64,000 nt of DNA from Liquidambar formosana (taxonomy: Eukaryota > Streptophyta > Magnoliopsida > Saxifragales > Altingiaceae): NCBI GenBank assembly GCA_039720395.1, contig CM077828.1, forward strand, positions 29,198,069 through 29,262,068, read 5' to 3'. Shown in pieces: positions 1 through 11,884 of this stretch. Position 1 is the stretch's first letter. Each line of letters opens with the position of its first letter. A model generated the notes under the pieces. The model was given only the letters and a program-made list of their open reading frames with translations. It had not been told where the DNA came from and made no database searches. Position numbers and translations under genes: made by a program.

Positions 1-729
1 CCTTATGAATCTGGGCTGAAACTACGTGGAGCTTCAAACCGACTAATGTTGACGGAGTCATCATCGAGAGAAGAACCTGAGATTAGCTTTTCAGACATTA
101 TTTACTTGCTTTTCATGCAAAGGTACAGTGTCCTACAAGAGGTGGGGAAAAAAACTTATCATTAATTCATTATCAACAACAGTTAGAACATTAGGTATGC
201 CATTCCTTTTTAAACTTTGAAATTCTTAGGGAAAAAAATGCTGCAAAATATATTGTTTATGCCGCACCTATCACGAATGAGTTTTGTGCTGAGATAATAT
301 CATATTAAGAATAACTACTGCCCTATGGAACCTATGAAAAGAGTAAAAGACAAGCAAGTGAAAATGGATTTTTGAGCCTTCAATTATCATGGACAGATGG
401 ACTATTGCATTACAACATTAACTTGAAGTCCAGTAAACCACATAAAACTTATAATTATCAATACAAAACTTCACAGTGGGGAATAAAGGTCACAGATAAG
501 AAAATGGGCTACTACCTTAGAACGAGTCAAGTTTAACCAATGAAAATAATATCAACAAACACAACCTGGTAAACTTAGCACATTGACAAATCTTATTTCA
601 AGTTTAAACTTTTGATGTTTAATTAATTCCCAATGAATGACTTGTTCATGACTAAAATTAATAAAGTAGAGGAAAACCATGTGAAGGAGAACCTGAAGGA
701 AGAGATACAATTACCCAGCATTCTATGGA
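1..729. other. left edge, downstream of the CbbY-like gene
   Basis: This is the 3' flank of the CbbY-like gene and probably contains its 3' UTR. Positions 1-98 are richer in coding-like codons than the rest and read open on both strands. The minus strand gives a 31-codon ORF starting at 98, and the plus strand is open from position 1. I cannot match either to a family, and no splice site decides between them. It could be the edge of a neighbouring gene. Nothing else is recognisable. Confidence 0.3.
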
Positions 730-3700
730 TTAACTAACAAACTGCTTCTCAAGAAGGCTTCCACAGAATGCCAAGTCAAACTGTTCCTCAGGAGGATCTC
801 CAATGCAGTCAAAAACTGCATCTGCATTTAGGAAGTCCTCATCGGCTGTATAACTGCAGCCAAAGAGTAAGCCAGATGTTAACATAGGATTACTTATCTA
901 ACAATCATAGTGACAGAAAAGAAAGCTATAACCGGATGCCAGGACATAGTAATGATAAATACCATGAAAAACAAGGAAAGCTGGTGCTACTAATAAAATA
1001 TGACAATATATGTGAATGATTTGAAATATAAAATGCATGCCAAATTGAATTTAATAGGGGAAATCAATGTATGTTAGAAGAAAGGAAGTGTCTTATTTCA
1101 AATGATTTAAGTACTTCGATAGAACTTCAGGGATATTTCATTGACAAAAGATTCAATTAGTGGAATACGTTTGAATCTCAAACATCTGGACTCGCATTTG
1201 GGGATACAAAATGGTAGAGATCCAGTGAACAGCTCTTGGAAACTCCTGGGACAATCTTGTCTACAGTATAACAATTTCTGAAGTTCTTTAAAATGAATGA
1301 GAGTAAAATCCTTTTATATTGTTTAGTTAGTAATTGGGAAGTACTTCTATAGATTTTAAGGATAAAGGTTCGGGATTTTTTTTTTTTCCCTGTCAAAAGC
1401 TATCGAATTACTTAAAAGCTAACCAAATGATGCCTTAGCATTTTTAAAATGTTGCTTTTTGAGGAAAAAAAAAAAAAGATAAGCACACTCATTCTAACAC
1501 AATTACATGAATAATATAGCACACATACTTCCTAGTCATTATGATAATCCAGCATCATTGGTACACACACTCCTTTTCCTAAACTCATTTTCCACTGAAA
1601 ACAAAGGAGCTTGTACAATGCCACACTTAAAAATAAATTCAAGAAGATAAAACTAATTTTTCTCTTTAGTTAATCAAATAAAACTCTCCAACAGTCATGT
1701 CAGTAATTGTAGCAATAACTGTGATCCAATCTAAGATATCTCCAAAGCTTGTTGGTCGAATTTATAACATGCCATGCATATACGGTAGCAATAAATAATA
1801 GAATTAATGGTTATGGAACAGAATCTATAACTTACCCGCTCTTTGTTACTATACACTTCATTCCAGCAGCTTTGGCAGCTGCAAGACCTATAGCACTGTC
1901 CTCTACCACAACACAACTGTAGAAAATGAAGAGCAACATCACATTTCTTTTAAAACAAACACCCATTTTATCAATAACACTTATAACAGTGAATGATAAA
2001 AAATAAAATAATAATGGAAGGGCTTTAACACTCCTATACGAAAACTAAATGAGGAGTGCAAAAAGCAAAAAGCAAATGGTGGCACAATGTCAAATGACAA
2101 TGTTTGATTTATCTCTCCACATGGATAGATGGGGTAGTAAATGCATATATTTCCTTCTTAACTACATCAAGCAAGTATGTGATATATATTTAATCTCATT
2201 TTGGTGACTATTATATATTTTAAAATCACTTTGGCCCTATTAAGATGCAATACCTTGAAGGTTCAACACCCAGAGTGCTGGCTGCTAGTACATAAATGGC
2301 CTGTCGGGAAGAATAAATACAGCTTAGTCACTAACAGTTCATCTTCATGTTAGTTCACTATCAGAGATATAACATTTCTCAGATTAACTCCAAGTAAGTA
2401 GATACTAAGGGGGTGATTAAAATCCACACTTGGCAATGTAAGCATTGCATCATGTTACAATGTTACATGGAACGTGAACTGAGTTCTGTTTTCCATAGCA
2501 TTTAAATTGAGTCTATTTGGTTGCACGCACAGGACATCAGAGAATTTTAGATATAATGCTGTGTGAATTCTTAATTCTCACTTTTGTATGACCATGCTGG
2601 ATGATGGAAAGTGTCTTCAAATGTATGGAAAACAAAATCAAATGACGTTATTTTGATGTGGCGTCCAGACATCGCCCAACCACATCAACATTAAGTGGGA
2701 TGAAAAGTTTACTGGATCAGGCTTCTTCCGAGGAACAACGTCTCCTGCAAATATCTTGATTTTTTCTGATCGCTCAGGCCCCAGCAAGCATGAAACTATT
2801 GCAGAGACCTGAAATCAAAACTAAAAAGTTCATTGTCAGAATTAAAAGGAGATCCAACTTCCAGTATCAACTAAAAACAATAAGAGCACTAGGAACTTTC
2901 GATTGTGACCACAAAGATCAACATATACAAAAACGAAAACTAAAAAAGCTCTCAGTAAAGAATGTTCCTGGGATCAAATGAGATCCCTTGCTTTCGTATG
3001 CCAACTCTTCAACAATTATTTAATGATGGTAATCAAAATTATGCCTCATGAAAGTGTTAATTCCTTGGGATAATAAAAAATTAGACCTATCATATTATTT
3101 TCCTGTACTGAACAGTTTCGCAGGGCACACATGCTGTTCTGATAGCATGTTAGATCAAAAGGTACATCCATCGTATACGAAAATATAACCATAGAACCTG
3201 ATTATGCATATTATGCATACCGCCTTCTCATTGGAAGTGCTGCATACAGCAACTTTGACCCCTTTTGCTAAAGCCTGGTCAATCAGCCTGCACAATGAAA
3301 GAAATTTACCGATTTCAACATCCAGAATTCTGTAAGTTATCCTGACTAAAAGTTTGACAGTTTCTAGCTATATTATTATTGTTAGTGCCATCAAAAGGAT
3401 CCAATTACTGAGGGTGGCTCCAATGGAACTATTAAAAAATCTTAAGAAAACATTAAATGAACTTGAACACTCCAAATATGCAGTACCAAAAGAGGTTTCC
3501 TAAAAATAATAATAATAATAATAAAAGAGGATCAAAATGTGTTATGAAATCAGCAAGTAGATGTACTCAACACAGGCAGAAAGAGGAATTAATTTTAGGA
3601 CTCGATTTCAGGTATTTAAGGTGAAACTGAACGAAACATAGAAAATCTAGGAAGACAAGGTCATTGACTCTCCATAAGAACATTAACAAGATAAAAACCC

Positions 3701-4772
3701 TAAAGGGATTACAATATTTCAGGATTCAGGATCATGACATTTAAAGGACTAATACACATTACACACAGGTGTATACTTAATTAAACCAAGTATGCGGATG
3801 ATAACAGAATAACAGATTGATTTTTCCAGCATTAGCTAAAATCCATTGTCGCAACTTCACACTTATCCGGAGTATTTCTTAGGACAGGTTAGAGGGGTAC
3901 TAGTGCATTCTTACAAGTGCTCACTGGATGGATTATTGCATGTCACTATGCCAGGATAGGCATCAATGTTTCATGATTTCATGGTCTACCTTCATTTGAA
4001 GTTTGGAATTCATGATGAATGGAATAAAGCCACGGCGTGATAAGTAATCAATGGTAAGTATTTACGTCCTAATATAACCATAAGATGTAGGACTAATAAA
4101 ACAGAGGTATAAAGTTCAAATATGCAGTTCATATAAGCAGAAGATCAAACAACTGACTTCGCAACACCTGGCCGAAGGGGCAGTAACTTCTTCTCAATAA
4201 GGGCCATGAACAATTCTGTCTTTCGCTTGTGAAGTGAAGCTATAAATTCCTTTCTTTCTTCTTCACTCTTTGGAGCTTTTTCTGGCCAACCCGTTTTGTT
4301 AAAGTAAGCAGTCATCCTAGAATAAACCAGAATCAATTGGTAACATATTCAACTCAAGAGAATGAGTTAGTTAAGTTTAATTAAAACCAAAGATATATGT
4401 GTTTGGCTCCTATGTCCTCTCTAGAGTTCACAAAACTCAAATTCAAGATTTTTATAATGCTTACATAAGTTAAAATAACTTTCTTATTCTTCTTCTTCCC
4501 TTTTTTTAATCCTGCTAATCAGTTGAAAGAACTATTTACCTCCTCAGAAGAGAATTACCTTTCTTTTCCACCCCCAATTTTGAGCAACTCGCCATACAAA
4601 TCCACATCCCAGGTCACACCTAATTCCCTCTGTGAAATCAATTTAAACATGTGATCAATTAACTTATTGAGGTAGATCTCACAATATACCAAAGTCACCC
4701 CAACTTGTGCACACACGCAGACAAAATCCAAAACCCATTTCAGAAAACATCAATTTATCTTAACACCCCACA

Positions 4773-4803
<31 letters not shown>

Positions 4804-5615
4804 AAATCCCCAATTTCTCTTTGAAATACACACACACACACTCAAAATCCAAAATTCGAGCATGAGAGAGAGTTCAGTTCAACAGACATTCGATGATATG
4901 CTTTCAATAGAGTACATGAGTACACTGAACACCATTTCAGAAAAGATCAATTTCTCTTTGAAACACAAACACGTAAAAAACCCAAAACCCAGTTCCAAAA
5001 ATATCAATTTCTGTTGACACGCACTCATAGACTCCAAACCCCTCGTATAAGCTATATAAAGTTGCAACTAGGTTTAGCTGCGTGTAGTATTGTGTTCTCC
5101 CCAATCCTACTCATTGTCTTTCCCTACAATGTCTCAGCAACCCCACTTGAAAAGGTTTCACAATTTCACATATTACCCAAATTCCCCACTCATACAATTC
5201 CATCATGAAAATGAACGATCAAACTAAACACACCAGAGAGGAAAAAAAAAAATGAAGCAAAAACAAAGAGAACAGAAGAGGAAAGAAACCGTGTTACCTC
5301 AGCAAAAGTATCGTTGAAGGAAATCCGGTGGCCGTCCTTCTCCGTATCGACGAGCACGCCATCGCAGTCGAAGAGGAGAGCCGATGGAAGAACTGAAGAA
5401 GGAGAAGTGGCTGAGCATGTGACTACACAACGATCCCTCATGCTCAAATGTCTTGTTCTTGTTGTCATTGTTGTTTTGTGAATACTTGTTTTTGTACGTA
5501 ATAGAGAAGAAGATAAGGTCCTTTCATGGGGTCTGAGGCTAGCAATGGTGCAGTTCTTCGTCTGAGAGAAGACAGGAGACGTAGCGGAAGAAAAAGAGAT
5601 GACCGTTGACGCCAT
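730..5615 (-). CDS. CBBY: CbbY-like HAD phosphatase, chloroplastic (xylulose-1,5-bisphosphate phosphatase)
   Basis: Eight exons read from the sequence: 5298-5615, 4559-4629, 4158-4316, 3221-3287, 2713-2808, 2254-2300, 1836-1916 and 730-853. All have GT-AG borders. They join to 963 nt (320 residues plus stop). The first ~65 residues are Ser/Thr/Arg-rich, as in a plastid transit peptide. HAD motif I follows, with the DxD pair at residues 83 and 85 inside LFDCDGVLVDTE. Exon 5 holds the conserved Lys region (VVPRKKPDP) and exon 7 the acidic motif IV (VVEDSAIG). The family (Arabidopsis At3g48420) hydrolyses xylulose-1,5-bisphosphate, a misfire product that inhibits Rubisco, in the stroma. Length and the intact active site suggest a working gene. 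The ATG at 5615 was chosen because the transit-like sequence begins there; an upstream in-frame ATG at 5645 would add 10 residues. Confidence 0.93.
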
Positions 5616-6184
5616 TAAAGGCTCTCCCTTTCTCTCTGAAAACACACTCCCTCCTCTCTCACTCTGTTTCTTCTCTTTCTACTTGCAGTCGCTCTTATTT
5701 GGTTCTCAAACGGTTTTGTCATTGTGTGTCCCAACTTATCCACTACCCGCCACAAAGTTGTGGCCTTGTACGCCAATGGCCTCAATGGCATGTCTCGTTA
5801 TTACAGTAACTTGCTCTTCTTCATTGTGCTGCAACCAAACAACCCCAATTTGAGGTTAAAATGGAGATTTTGCCAAAAAAAATTAAACATGAAATTACTC
5901 ATATGGGATGGAGTTTGTAGAAATTAGAGATAGGTGCAGTTATGGGCAAAAAATTACAGTTCCATTATAGTTAGTAGTCATTCTTAGTTAAGTTAGTTGT
6001 CATTTACTAGTAAGTTAGTAATTATTTGTATTGAACTGTAATTGTTTGTCCATAGCCGGACTTATCTGTAATTCCCCTGAGTTATTTTATCAGATGAGCC
6101 CAAGTGAGGGGTCTTTCTTTTTTTTTTTTTCCTTTCTCCTTTCTGTAATGGTATACTAATAATACCTCTTGTAGGTTAGATAAT
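5616..6184. other. upstream region of the CbbY-like gene
   Basis: This holds the likely promoter and 5' UTR of the minus-strand CbbY-like gene: a pyrimidine-rich stretch near 5625-5700, then AT-rich DNA. Positions 5940-6060 repeat short 'agttagt'-type words, and a T-run follows at 6117-6132. No open frame here looks coding. Confidence 0.35.
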
Positions 6185-6776
6185 TCTATTATGTTTTGCA
6201 AGTCTGTTTCTTGGGAGAGTCCCCCAACAAATTCAATGAAGCTCAATTTTGATGGTTCAAGAAATCATAATCAGAATAAGGTTATAAGAGGATTTGTCAT
6301 TAGAGATGACTGTGGTAGAGTTTCTATGGCAACATCTTTCAATTTAGGTAATGCTTCAGTCCTTGTTACCAAATGTATTGGTCTTATAAATGTTATTACT
6401 ACAGCTATTTAAAAAGGAATTCGAAAACTTTAGGTTGAGGGTGATTCTCAGTTGGTTATTAATACTATTTGTGGATCTATTCAGCATCATTGGAGTATTT
6501 TAAATTTAATTCAAGATATATGGAAGCTCCTTTCTTATTTTGATCAAGTTGCTATTAGGCGTGTATTTAGGTAAGCGAATAGAGTAGCTGATTGTGTAGC
6601 TAACATGGGTTATTATTATAATGATATCAATATTTTGGAAGATAGATTTCTTAGAAAACTTTGGGATGTGATTCAAGAAGACTATCGTCATATTGTAATA
6701 CCTAAATGTAATCGCTTTTTTTTTTTTTTAAATGATATTTCCTCTTTTCAAAAAAAAAAAAAAAAAAAAAAAAAAA
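6185..6776 (+). pseudogene. retroelement RNase H-like domain remnant
   Basis: The plus strand encodes a degenerate plant LINE-type RNase H domain (RVT_3-like). It opens with 'KLNFDGS' (6238-6260), continues through an 'IRDDCGRV' segment near 6300, then 'VEGDSQLVIN' (about 6433-6465) and a final 'ANRVADCVAN' (about 6575-6604). In-frame stops after about 6410, near 6430 and near 6570 break the frame. A long A-run at 6750-6776 follows a short spacer, compatible with the 3' tail of a retroposed copy. No reverse transcriptase is attached, so this is a 5'-truncated remnant. Confidence 0.7.
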
Positions 6777-7166
6777 CGTCATTCATTACAAAATTTGATC
6801 GTCTTATTAAACATGATGATCGAGTAATACATTGGAACTCCCATAAGAGATTACATTTTTTTCAGCATCCTTTGTCTTGGTTTTTCCCTCCAAATATATG
6901 GCAATTGCTCATTTTTGCGATACTCCATTGGTGTGCTTTAATGATTTCCCTTCACATAAAAATTTCAACCTCTGCAATTCCAACATTATCAACCACTGAT
7001 GAAGGTTTAACAACCCATGGGATCCTCGATCTCCAAAAAACCAATCATCCTTTCCCATAATGGGCAAAATAGCTATGAATAAAGAGATAACTTAATGACT
7101 CAACATCATTATTACATCTCCGAAAGGACAAATGTTTGAGCAGGAATAAAGAAAATACTTGACTCC
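6777..7166. other. unassigned spacer
   Basis: AT-rich sequence between the RNase H remnant and the MITE. No coding, RNA or repeat structure is recognised. Confidence 0.3.
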
Positions 7167-7169
7167 TAA

Positions 7170-7462
7170 CAGTGGAGGAGTAACTTCTCCTTACCCCTAC
7201 TCATATTATGCCACGTGTCTAACAAAATAAATGAAAATTGATTATCTACGTATATCCTCATGTTATGTAATTATAAACACGCGTCTACGTATATGTGTCT
7301 ATATGTTTAGATATCCAAATGAATATGAATATGTGACCATTATATTTGTATTCACGTGTATATGTGTTCGTATCTATATATCCATATTTTTTTTAAATTG
7401 ACTATGACACATGGGTCGTGACATAATATGTGCGGGTGTAAAAAGGAGTTGCTCCTCCACTG
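7170..7462. mobile_element. MITE with long terminal inverted repeats and TAA duplication
   Basis: The left end begins 'cagtggaggagtaacttctc' and the right end is 'gagttgctcctccactg', its near-perfect reverse complement. The inverted match continues inward for about 55 bp: left 'catattatgccacgtgtc', right 'gacacatgggtcgtgacata'. Both ends are flanked by the trinucleotide TAA (7167-7169 and 7463-7465), so a 3-bp TSD is likely. The 293-bp interior is AT-rich with no ORF. The 3-bp TAA duplication fits PIF/Harbinger, but the terminal bases are not typical of that group, so the superfamily is open. Confidence 0.75.
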
Positions 7463-7768
7463 TAAGTGTCATCATCTAACCTTCGCAGGCTTCGAGATCA
7501 CTCATCTCCTTAGGCCTCTCCTACCTCATAAGTGCCCCTCTTCAACTTTGATTATTGCATCTTAGACATTTTCACTTCCAAGCTAATAACATAGTGCGAG
7601 CAAATATCCATCCCCTTCAATCGCAATCAAATATCAGTCACCTTCAATTGCGATCTATGCTCATGAAATCTTCACACCAACGTCAAAGTCTTGCCACATT
7701 TCCTATTGTTAGAGCACCAAAGTACTATCTTATATGAGTAGTAGCTAACTGAAATAGGTTGGAAGAAT

Positions 7769-8040
7769 CACTGGGCTAACTTAATGGTAAAGGAGAATAA
7801 GATAAAAAGTAAGATTAAGATAGTTTAGGGTTCGAACCCTTGCAATTGTGCCCAAAATAAAATCAAATAAAAATCAAATGAGTTCACTGTGGGCTTTAAT
7901 TATCTTCTTAGAGTCCCTCCTCTTTAGATATACACCAAGATCAGAAGTCGATCCCGCGTTGGTTTGCTTTAGCCAACTGGATGGTGCCTACCTCCAAAGC
8001 CCATCTTACAGAGCCATCAACCCTTTGCGTTAGTTTTATT
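7769..8040 (+). mobile_element. tRNA-derived SINE (head clear, 3' end uncertain)
   Basis: An internal RNA polymerase III promoter is visible. A box-A-like motif 'gggctaacttaatgg' lies at 7775-7789, and a near-perfect box B 'gggttcgaaccct' at about 7828-7840, roughly 50 bp apart. The sequence between does not fold as a tRNA cloverleaf with an anticodon arm, so this is a SINE head and not a tRNA gene. The body runs an undefined distance to a T-rich stretch near 8030-8110. Confidence 0.55.
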
Positions 8041-8177
8041 TTTTGGTCATTTGTAGTTTTTGTTTTATTTTTTTGTCAAAAAATTCACTTAAACGACAAA
8101 TTTTATTTTATTTTATTTTTTTTGTAAAGTTATTCGAGATGATGTTTTCCAGTGAACTATGCCGTTAGTTTTTGTAA

Positions 8178-8180
<3 letters not shown>

Positions 8181-8208
<28 letters not shown>
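8181..8208. repeat. (AT)n microsatellite
   Basis: A perfect AT dinucleotide run followed by a T-run to 8219. Low-complexity intergenic DNA. Confidence 0.9.
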
Positions 8209-8216
<8 letters not shown>

Positions 8217-8342
8217 TTTCTTATAACATTGAAAAATTAAAATAAGTGAGCGCATGCAAATAATATTGAGGGGTTGCAATAGCCATCCCCTCTAGAAAAT
8301 TTGTAATTGCCCTATTTTAGATCTATACTATAGAAAATTTAG

Positions 8343-8889
8343 CTGGAGGAGTGATGGTATAGCTTTGTTCGAATTTCACTGGGGCAGAGGAATCTGAACC
8401 CTGGAAACTTGAGGCTTGGACTTATCATGAAGAAATTGATATATGGAGTAGTTGTGTAGGAAGGTAGAATAGTAGTGTATGTCAAATCCTAACAAGGTGT
8501 AAGTAATTGAGTGTCGCTTGTAATTGCTCTCTCTTTTAGATCTATAATATGGAAAGTTGGAAACTCTATCTTGAAGCTCTGGATTATTTCTCATGGTGGT
8601 GTTTCTATGATAAATTGTCTTTTGTACTTTGTATGAAGTAGAAGGTAGCTTGTGTATAGGAGCATTAAAGCATTCCTCAGGCAGGTCTTTCATTGAGGCT
8701 CTGTTGCATTGAAACTAAAACCAGGGAAAGGAGCATATAATTTCTTTTGGAACTCTTGTAATCCAACTTTTATAGTCTTCGTGGAGTATAAACAGATCTT
8801 TAGGTCTCAACAACACAGGTAAAGAATGAGTCACCAACTCACCACATATTCTTTTATGACTTTGGTATATACATATTGTATATATATAT
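8343..8889 (-). other. possible 3' flank/LTR of the copia element
   Basis: This lies past the C-terminal polyprotein residues of the minus-strand copia element, across the N gap. It would be expected to hold the 3' UTR and 3' LTR, but I could not match it to a 5' LTR near 15.2-15.6 kb. The assignment is positional only. Confidence 0.3.
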
Positions 8890-8989
8890 NNNNNNNNNNN
8901 NNNNNNNNNNNNNNNNNNNNNNNNNNNNNNNNNNNNNNNNNNNNNNNNNNNNNNNNNNNNNNNNNNNNNNNNNNNNNNNNNNNNNNNNN
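8890..8989. other. assembly gap (100 N)
   Basis: Exactly 100 N bases follow a TA-rich stretch. A round 100-N run normally denotes a gap of unknown size. It falls just downstream of the copia RNase H coding end. Confidence 0.99.
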
Positions 8990-8999
8990 AAATTGGCTT

Positions 9000-9431
9000 A
9001 AGCCCTATCACCCTCGATGTATCAATTATTAGCTGTCTAGCTAATCCCTTTGTCAAAGGATCTGCCAAGTTGTTTGGACTTTACAAAATCCAGAGTAATT
9101 ACTCTATCACTAAGTTGCTGCTTCACAATGTTGTGTCTAAGGCATATGTGCCCACTCTTCCCATTGTAAATTTTGCTTTTAGCTCGAGCTATCGTAGCCT
9201 GGCAATCACAATACAAAGAATAGATGGAACAGGTTTAGACTATAAAGGAATATCAACCAACATATTTCTAATCATTCGGCTCTCCACCTGCTAATTCCAA
9301 ACGCAATAAATTCGGATATCATAGTGGACCGCGAGCTTTGCTATGTTTGTTAATGGATCCTCTAAGAAATTGCTTCCACCACCCAAAGTGACCAATTAAA
9401 TATCCACTAGCTTAGAGTTAATTCATCATTA
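9000..9431 (-). pseudogene. copia RNase H, C-terminal part
   Basis: The minus strand matches the end of copia RNase H: a 'CDCQATIARAKSKIYNGKSG' segment (about 9215-9155), 'ICLRHNIVKQQLSD' and the hallmark end 'ADPLTKGL' (about 9065-9040) followed by 'GLKPI'. Several stops and at least one frameshift are present. The remaining N-terminal part of the domain is on the other side of the solo LTR, ending at 11885. Confidence 0.8.
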
Positions 9432-9436
9432 CCTGT

Positions 9437-11879
9437 TGTCATAACCCAAAATAATTAAGCCGTGATCAATAGTAATAAGACGAGTTTTATTTTAATAAAT
9501 CCTTTGATTAAACGTGGATAACACGTGTTAAAATCTCAACCATTTTAAAAAATTTCCCTTTTGGACATGACCCATCCGTAGATAGGACATACGATCATGA
9601 AAACTGTTATAAAAATCCATACATAAAATTTCCTGTCATCTATGAAAGTGGTATCATCCAATGCATCGCATTCCACGTATACACAATGTTAACTAATTAC
9701 AATTACAACCCCGTTTAAATTTACATTTACATTGGCCATTGGCCCAATAAAATGAATTAATACCTATTCTTTCCATGAAAATACATCAATAATAACATAG
9801 GCCATTTCCAGTTATGATCCATCTCGTGTAAAAGCATAATTCTACCTAAAAATAATCTCTGAAAAACATGGAAATAAATAGGCGTGAGTCTGACGACTTA
9901 GTAGATACAATTTAACATAGTAAACTACAGCAATAATATAAATAAAACCAATTATATCATTTAAAACAAAATATACTAACCAAGTATATTACAAATCCAA
10001 AATAAGTTATAATCCATAACTTAAAACGAATGATGCATAATACCCAATGCATGTAACTCATGTCCAATTTACAATAATTCCATTAATTACCGACCACTCC
10101 CGCAGGAGTCTTCACACGAAAACGGAGGATTTAAACCCAACCGCCAAGAGGACAACACAAGGGTTCCTACCTGGAACCGAAAAGTAGCCTCTGATTTGGG
10201 AACACAAAGGTTCCTAACTGGAACCGAAAAGTACCCCAGGACCAAAGGAATGGAAAACACCGCAAAGTCCCATTGACTGCAAGTAGTCCAATTCCAGTGA
10301 CCCCTTTTTATGCAATACTTTACCCAGTATTCATTAGGTCCATTTAATGCATGATTATGCCCAACATGCAGTGTGATAAACTATAAAATGATTTTTTTAA
10401 CCAAAATCATCTCCAAAATATGTTATATAACCTATAGTCAAATAACATCATAATTATACCCAAAATTATGATAAACAACATAAACTCTCATTATGATTAT
10501 AGTCTTGAAATCATAATCGAAACATTAATTAACATGGAAATTAACCAAAAAATCCATACATCTCTATTCCATAGAATGTGCAAAATAAACCAAGCTCATA
10601 AATAAACATAATATCCAATTTATGTTATCAAATACCCAAAGTTCCATATTCAAAATTTATTCTATAAATCAATTATATACATATTCTAAGCCCAAGAATA
10701 TCAAATATTATCATAATATATACCATATTATCATGTCAATAGTTTAAACCTATGTAAATTGCACCTACCTCCATAAAACGTATAGAAAAATGCAATCTTG
10801 ATGTTATAGGTGTGTAGATCCAAGCCTAGGATGCACATGTAAACCCAAAAGAAGATATGATGACTAAAACCCAAAAGAAATGCAAAACCTAACCTTATAC
10901 ATGAGAAATTACCTCTCAAATGCAAGATAAAGACTACCTATGCTTCCAAAGTGCAGCCATGAGTGATTGAGGAGCCGATCTACTCCACAAAGATGCATGT
11001 AAGGGCCGAAATAGGTGGAATACCCTCCATCTCTCACCACCGTCCCCTCTCTCTCTCTCTTATTCTCCCCTCGCTCTTTCTCTCTCTCCCAAACACTCTA
11101 AAGACCATAAAATGAGTGTATGGGTCAGGGTTTATATAGAAAAGGGAGGCAAAATGGTCATTTTAACCATTTATTAAAACTGTCCGCCGACACTTTCAGA
11201 TGGCTGAAAAATATTTTCAACCTGCTGAAAATGCCCAACACAAAATAATTCTCTCTGGAATTTTCAGTCGGCTGACATAAACTTTTAGCCGTCTGAAATA
11301 CACAGACAGCCAAAAATAAACAATCAGTCAGCAACTCTCCATCAGTACAGATATCAGCCTTATTTTATATTATCCTTTTACTTTAAGTTATTTAATGAAA
11401 ATAATCAAATAACCTCCCATTTGAATCCAAATAAAATATCAGAAAAATCAAATTCCTAATATATCAAAATCTCATTTCCAAGTTTTAGTACAAAATCCGT
11501 CTCCCGATAGATTTTCCTAAAACAAACATGTGTAGAACCCAATCTAAATATGCTAATAAATTCCCATAAAATCGCCAATGTCTTATAATATTATAAACTT
11601 CTATTACCGCAAAAAATTATCTTTTAAAATGAAGTTTTATAAAAATTCACTTTTCCCCAACACTTAGCCAAATTTCAGCAGCTTAAACTATTAAGTTGCA
11701 AATAAGGCCAGACACACCCGAAAGATACTCGATACACAAAAACAAGCATCAAAACACATCCAACATCACAATATCACATACATTACTCAATCATGAGGTC
11801 ATCCAACAAATCAAGGGATTAACTATGTTAACCATAGATTAAACCCTTAATACCCTATTTAAAAATTATGAGTGTTACA
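9437..11879 (-). mobile_element. solo LTR (2443 bp) inserted in the copia element
   Basis: The block begins TGTCATAACC at 9437 and ends GTGTTACA at 11879, so the ends are TGT...ACA. It is flanked on both sides by CCTGT (9432-9436 and 11880-11884), a perfect 5-bp TSD. There is no internal coding region. Read on the minus strand it starts TGTAACACTC, common for gypsy LTRs, and has a plausible TATA box ('ctatataaa' at about 11143-11135) followed by a CT/GA-rich transcribed region near 11040-11100. Removing it restores copia continuity between 11885 and 9431. It is best explained by LTR-LTR recombination that left a single LTR; the parent family cannot be named without a copy carrying an interior. 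Confidence 0.88.
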
Positions 11880-11884
11880 CCTGT

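Noticed and set aside
4776..4830. CRISPR-like regular repeat (AC-rich)
   Set aside because: Simple (AC)n in CbbY intron 1; no spacers. No CRISPR array is expected or seen in this plant sequence.
5190..5645. Start of the CbbY-like gene at 5645
   Set aside because: The upstream in-frame ATG adds 10 Lys/Glu-containing residues before a typical transit peptide; 5615 is more likely, though 5645 cannot be excluded.
7769..7845. tRNA gene candidate
   Set aside because: Boxes A and B are present but no cloverleaf or anticodon arm fits; called a SINE head instead.
8715..9068. ORF spanning the N gap
   Set aside because: It is an artefact of translating N as X; only the right-hand part matches copia.
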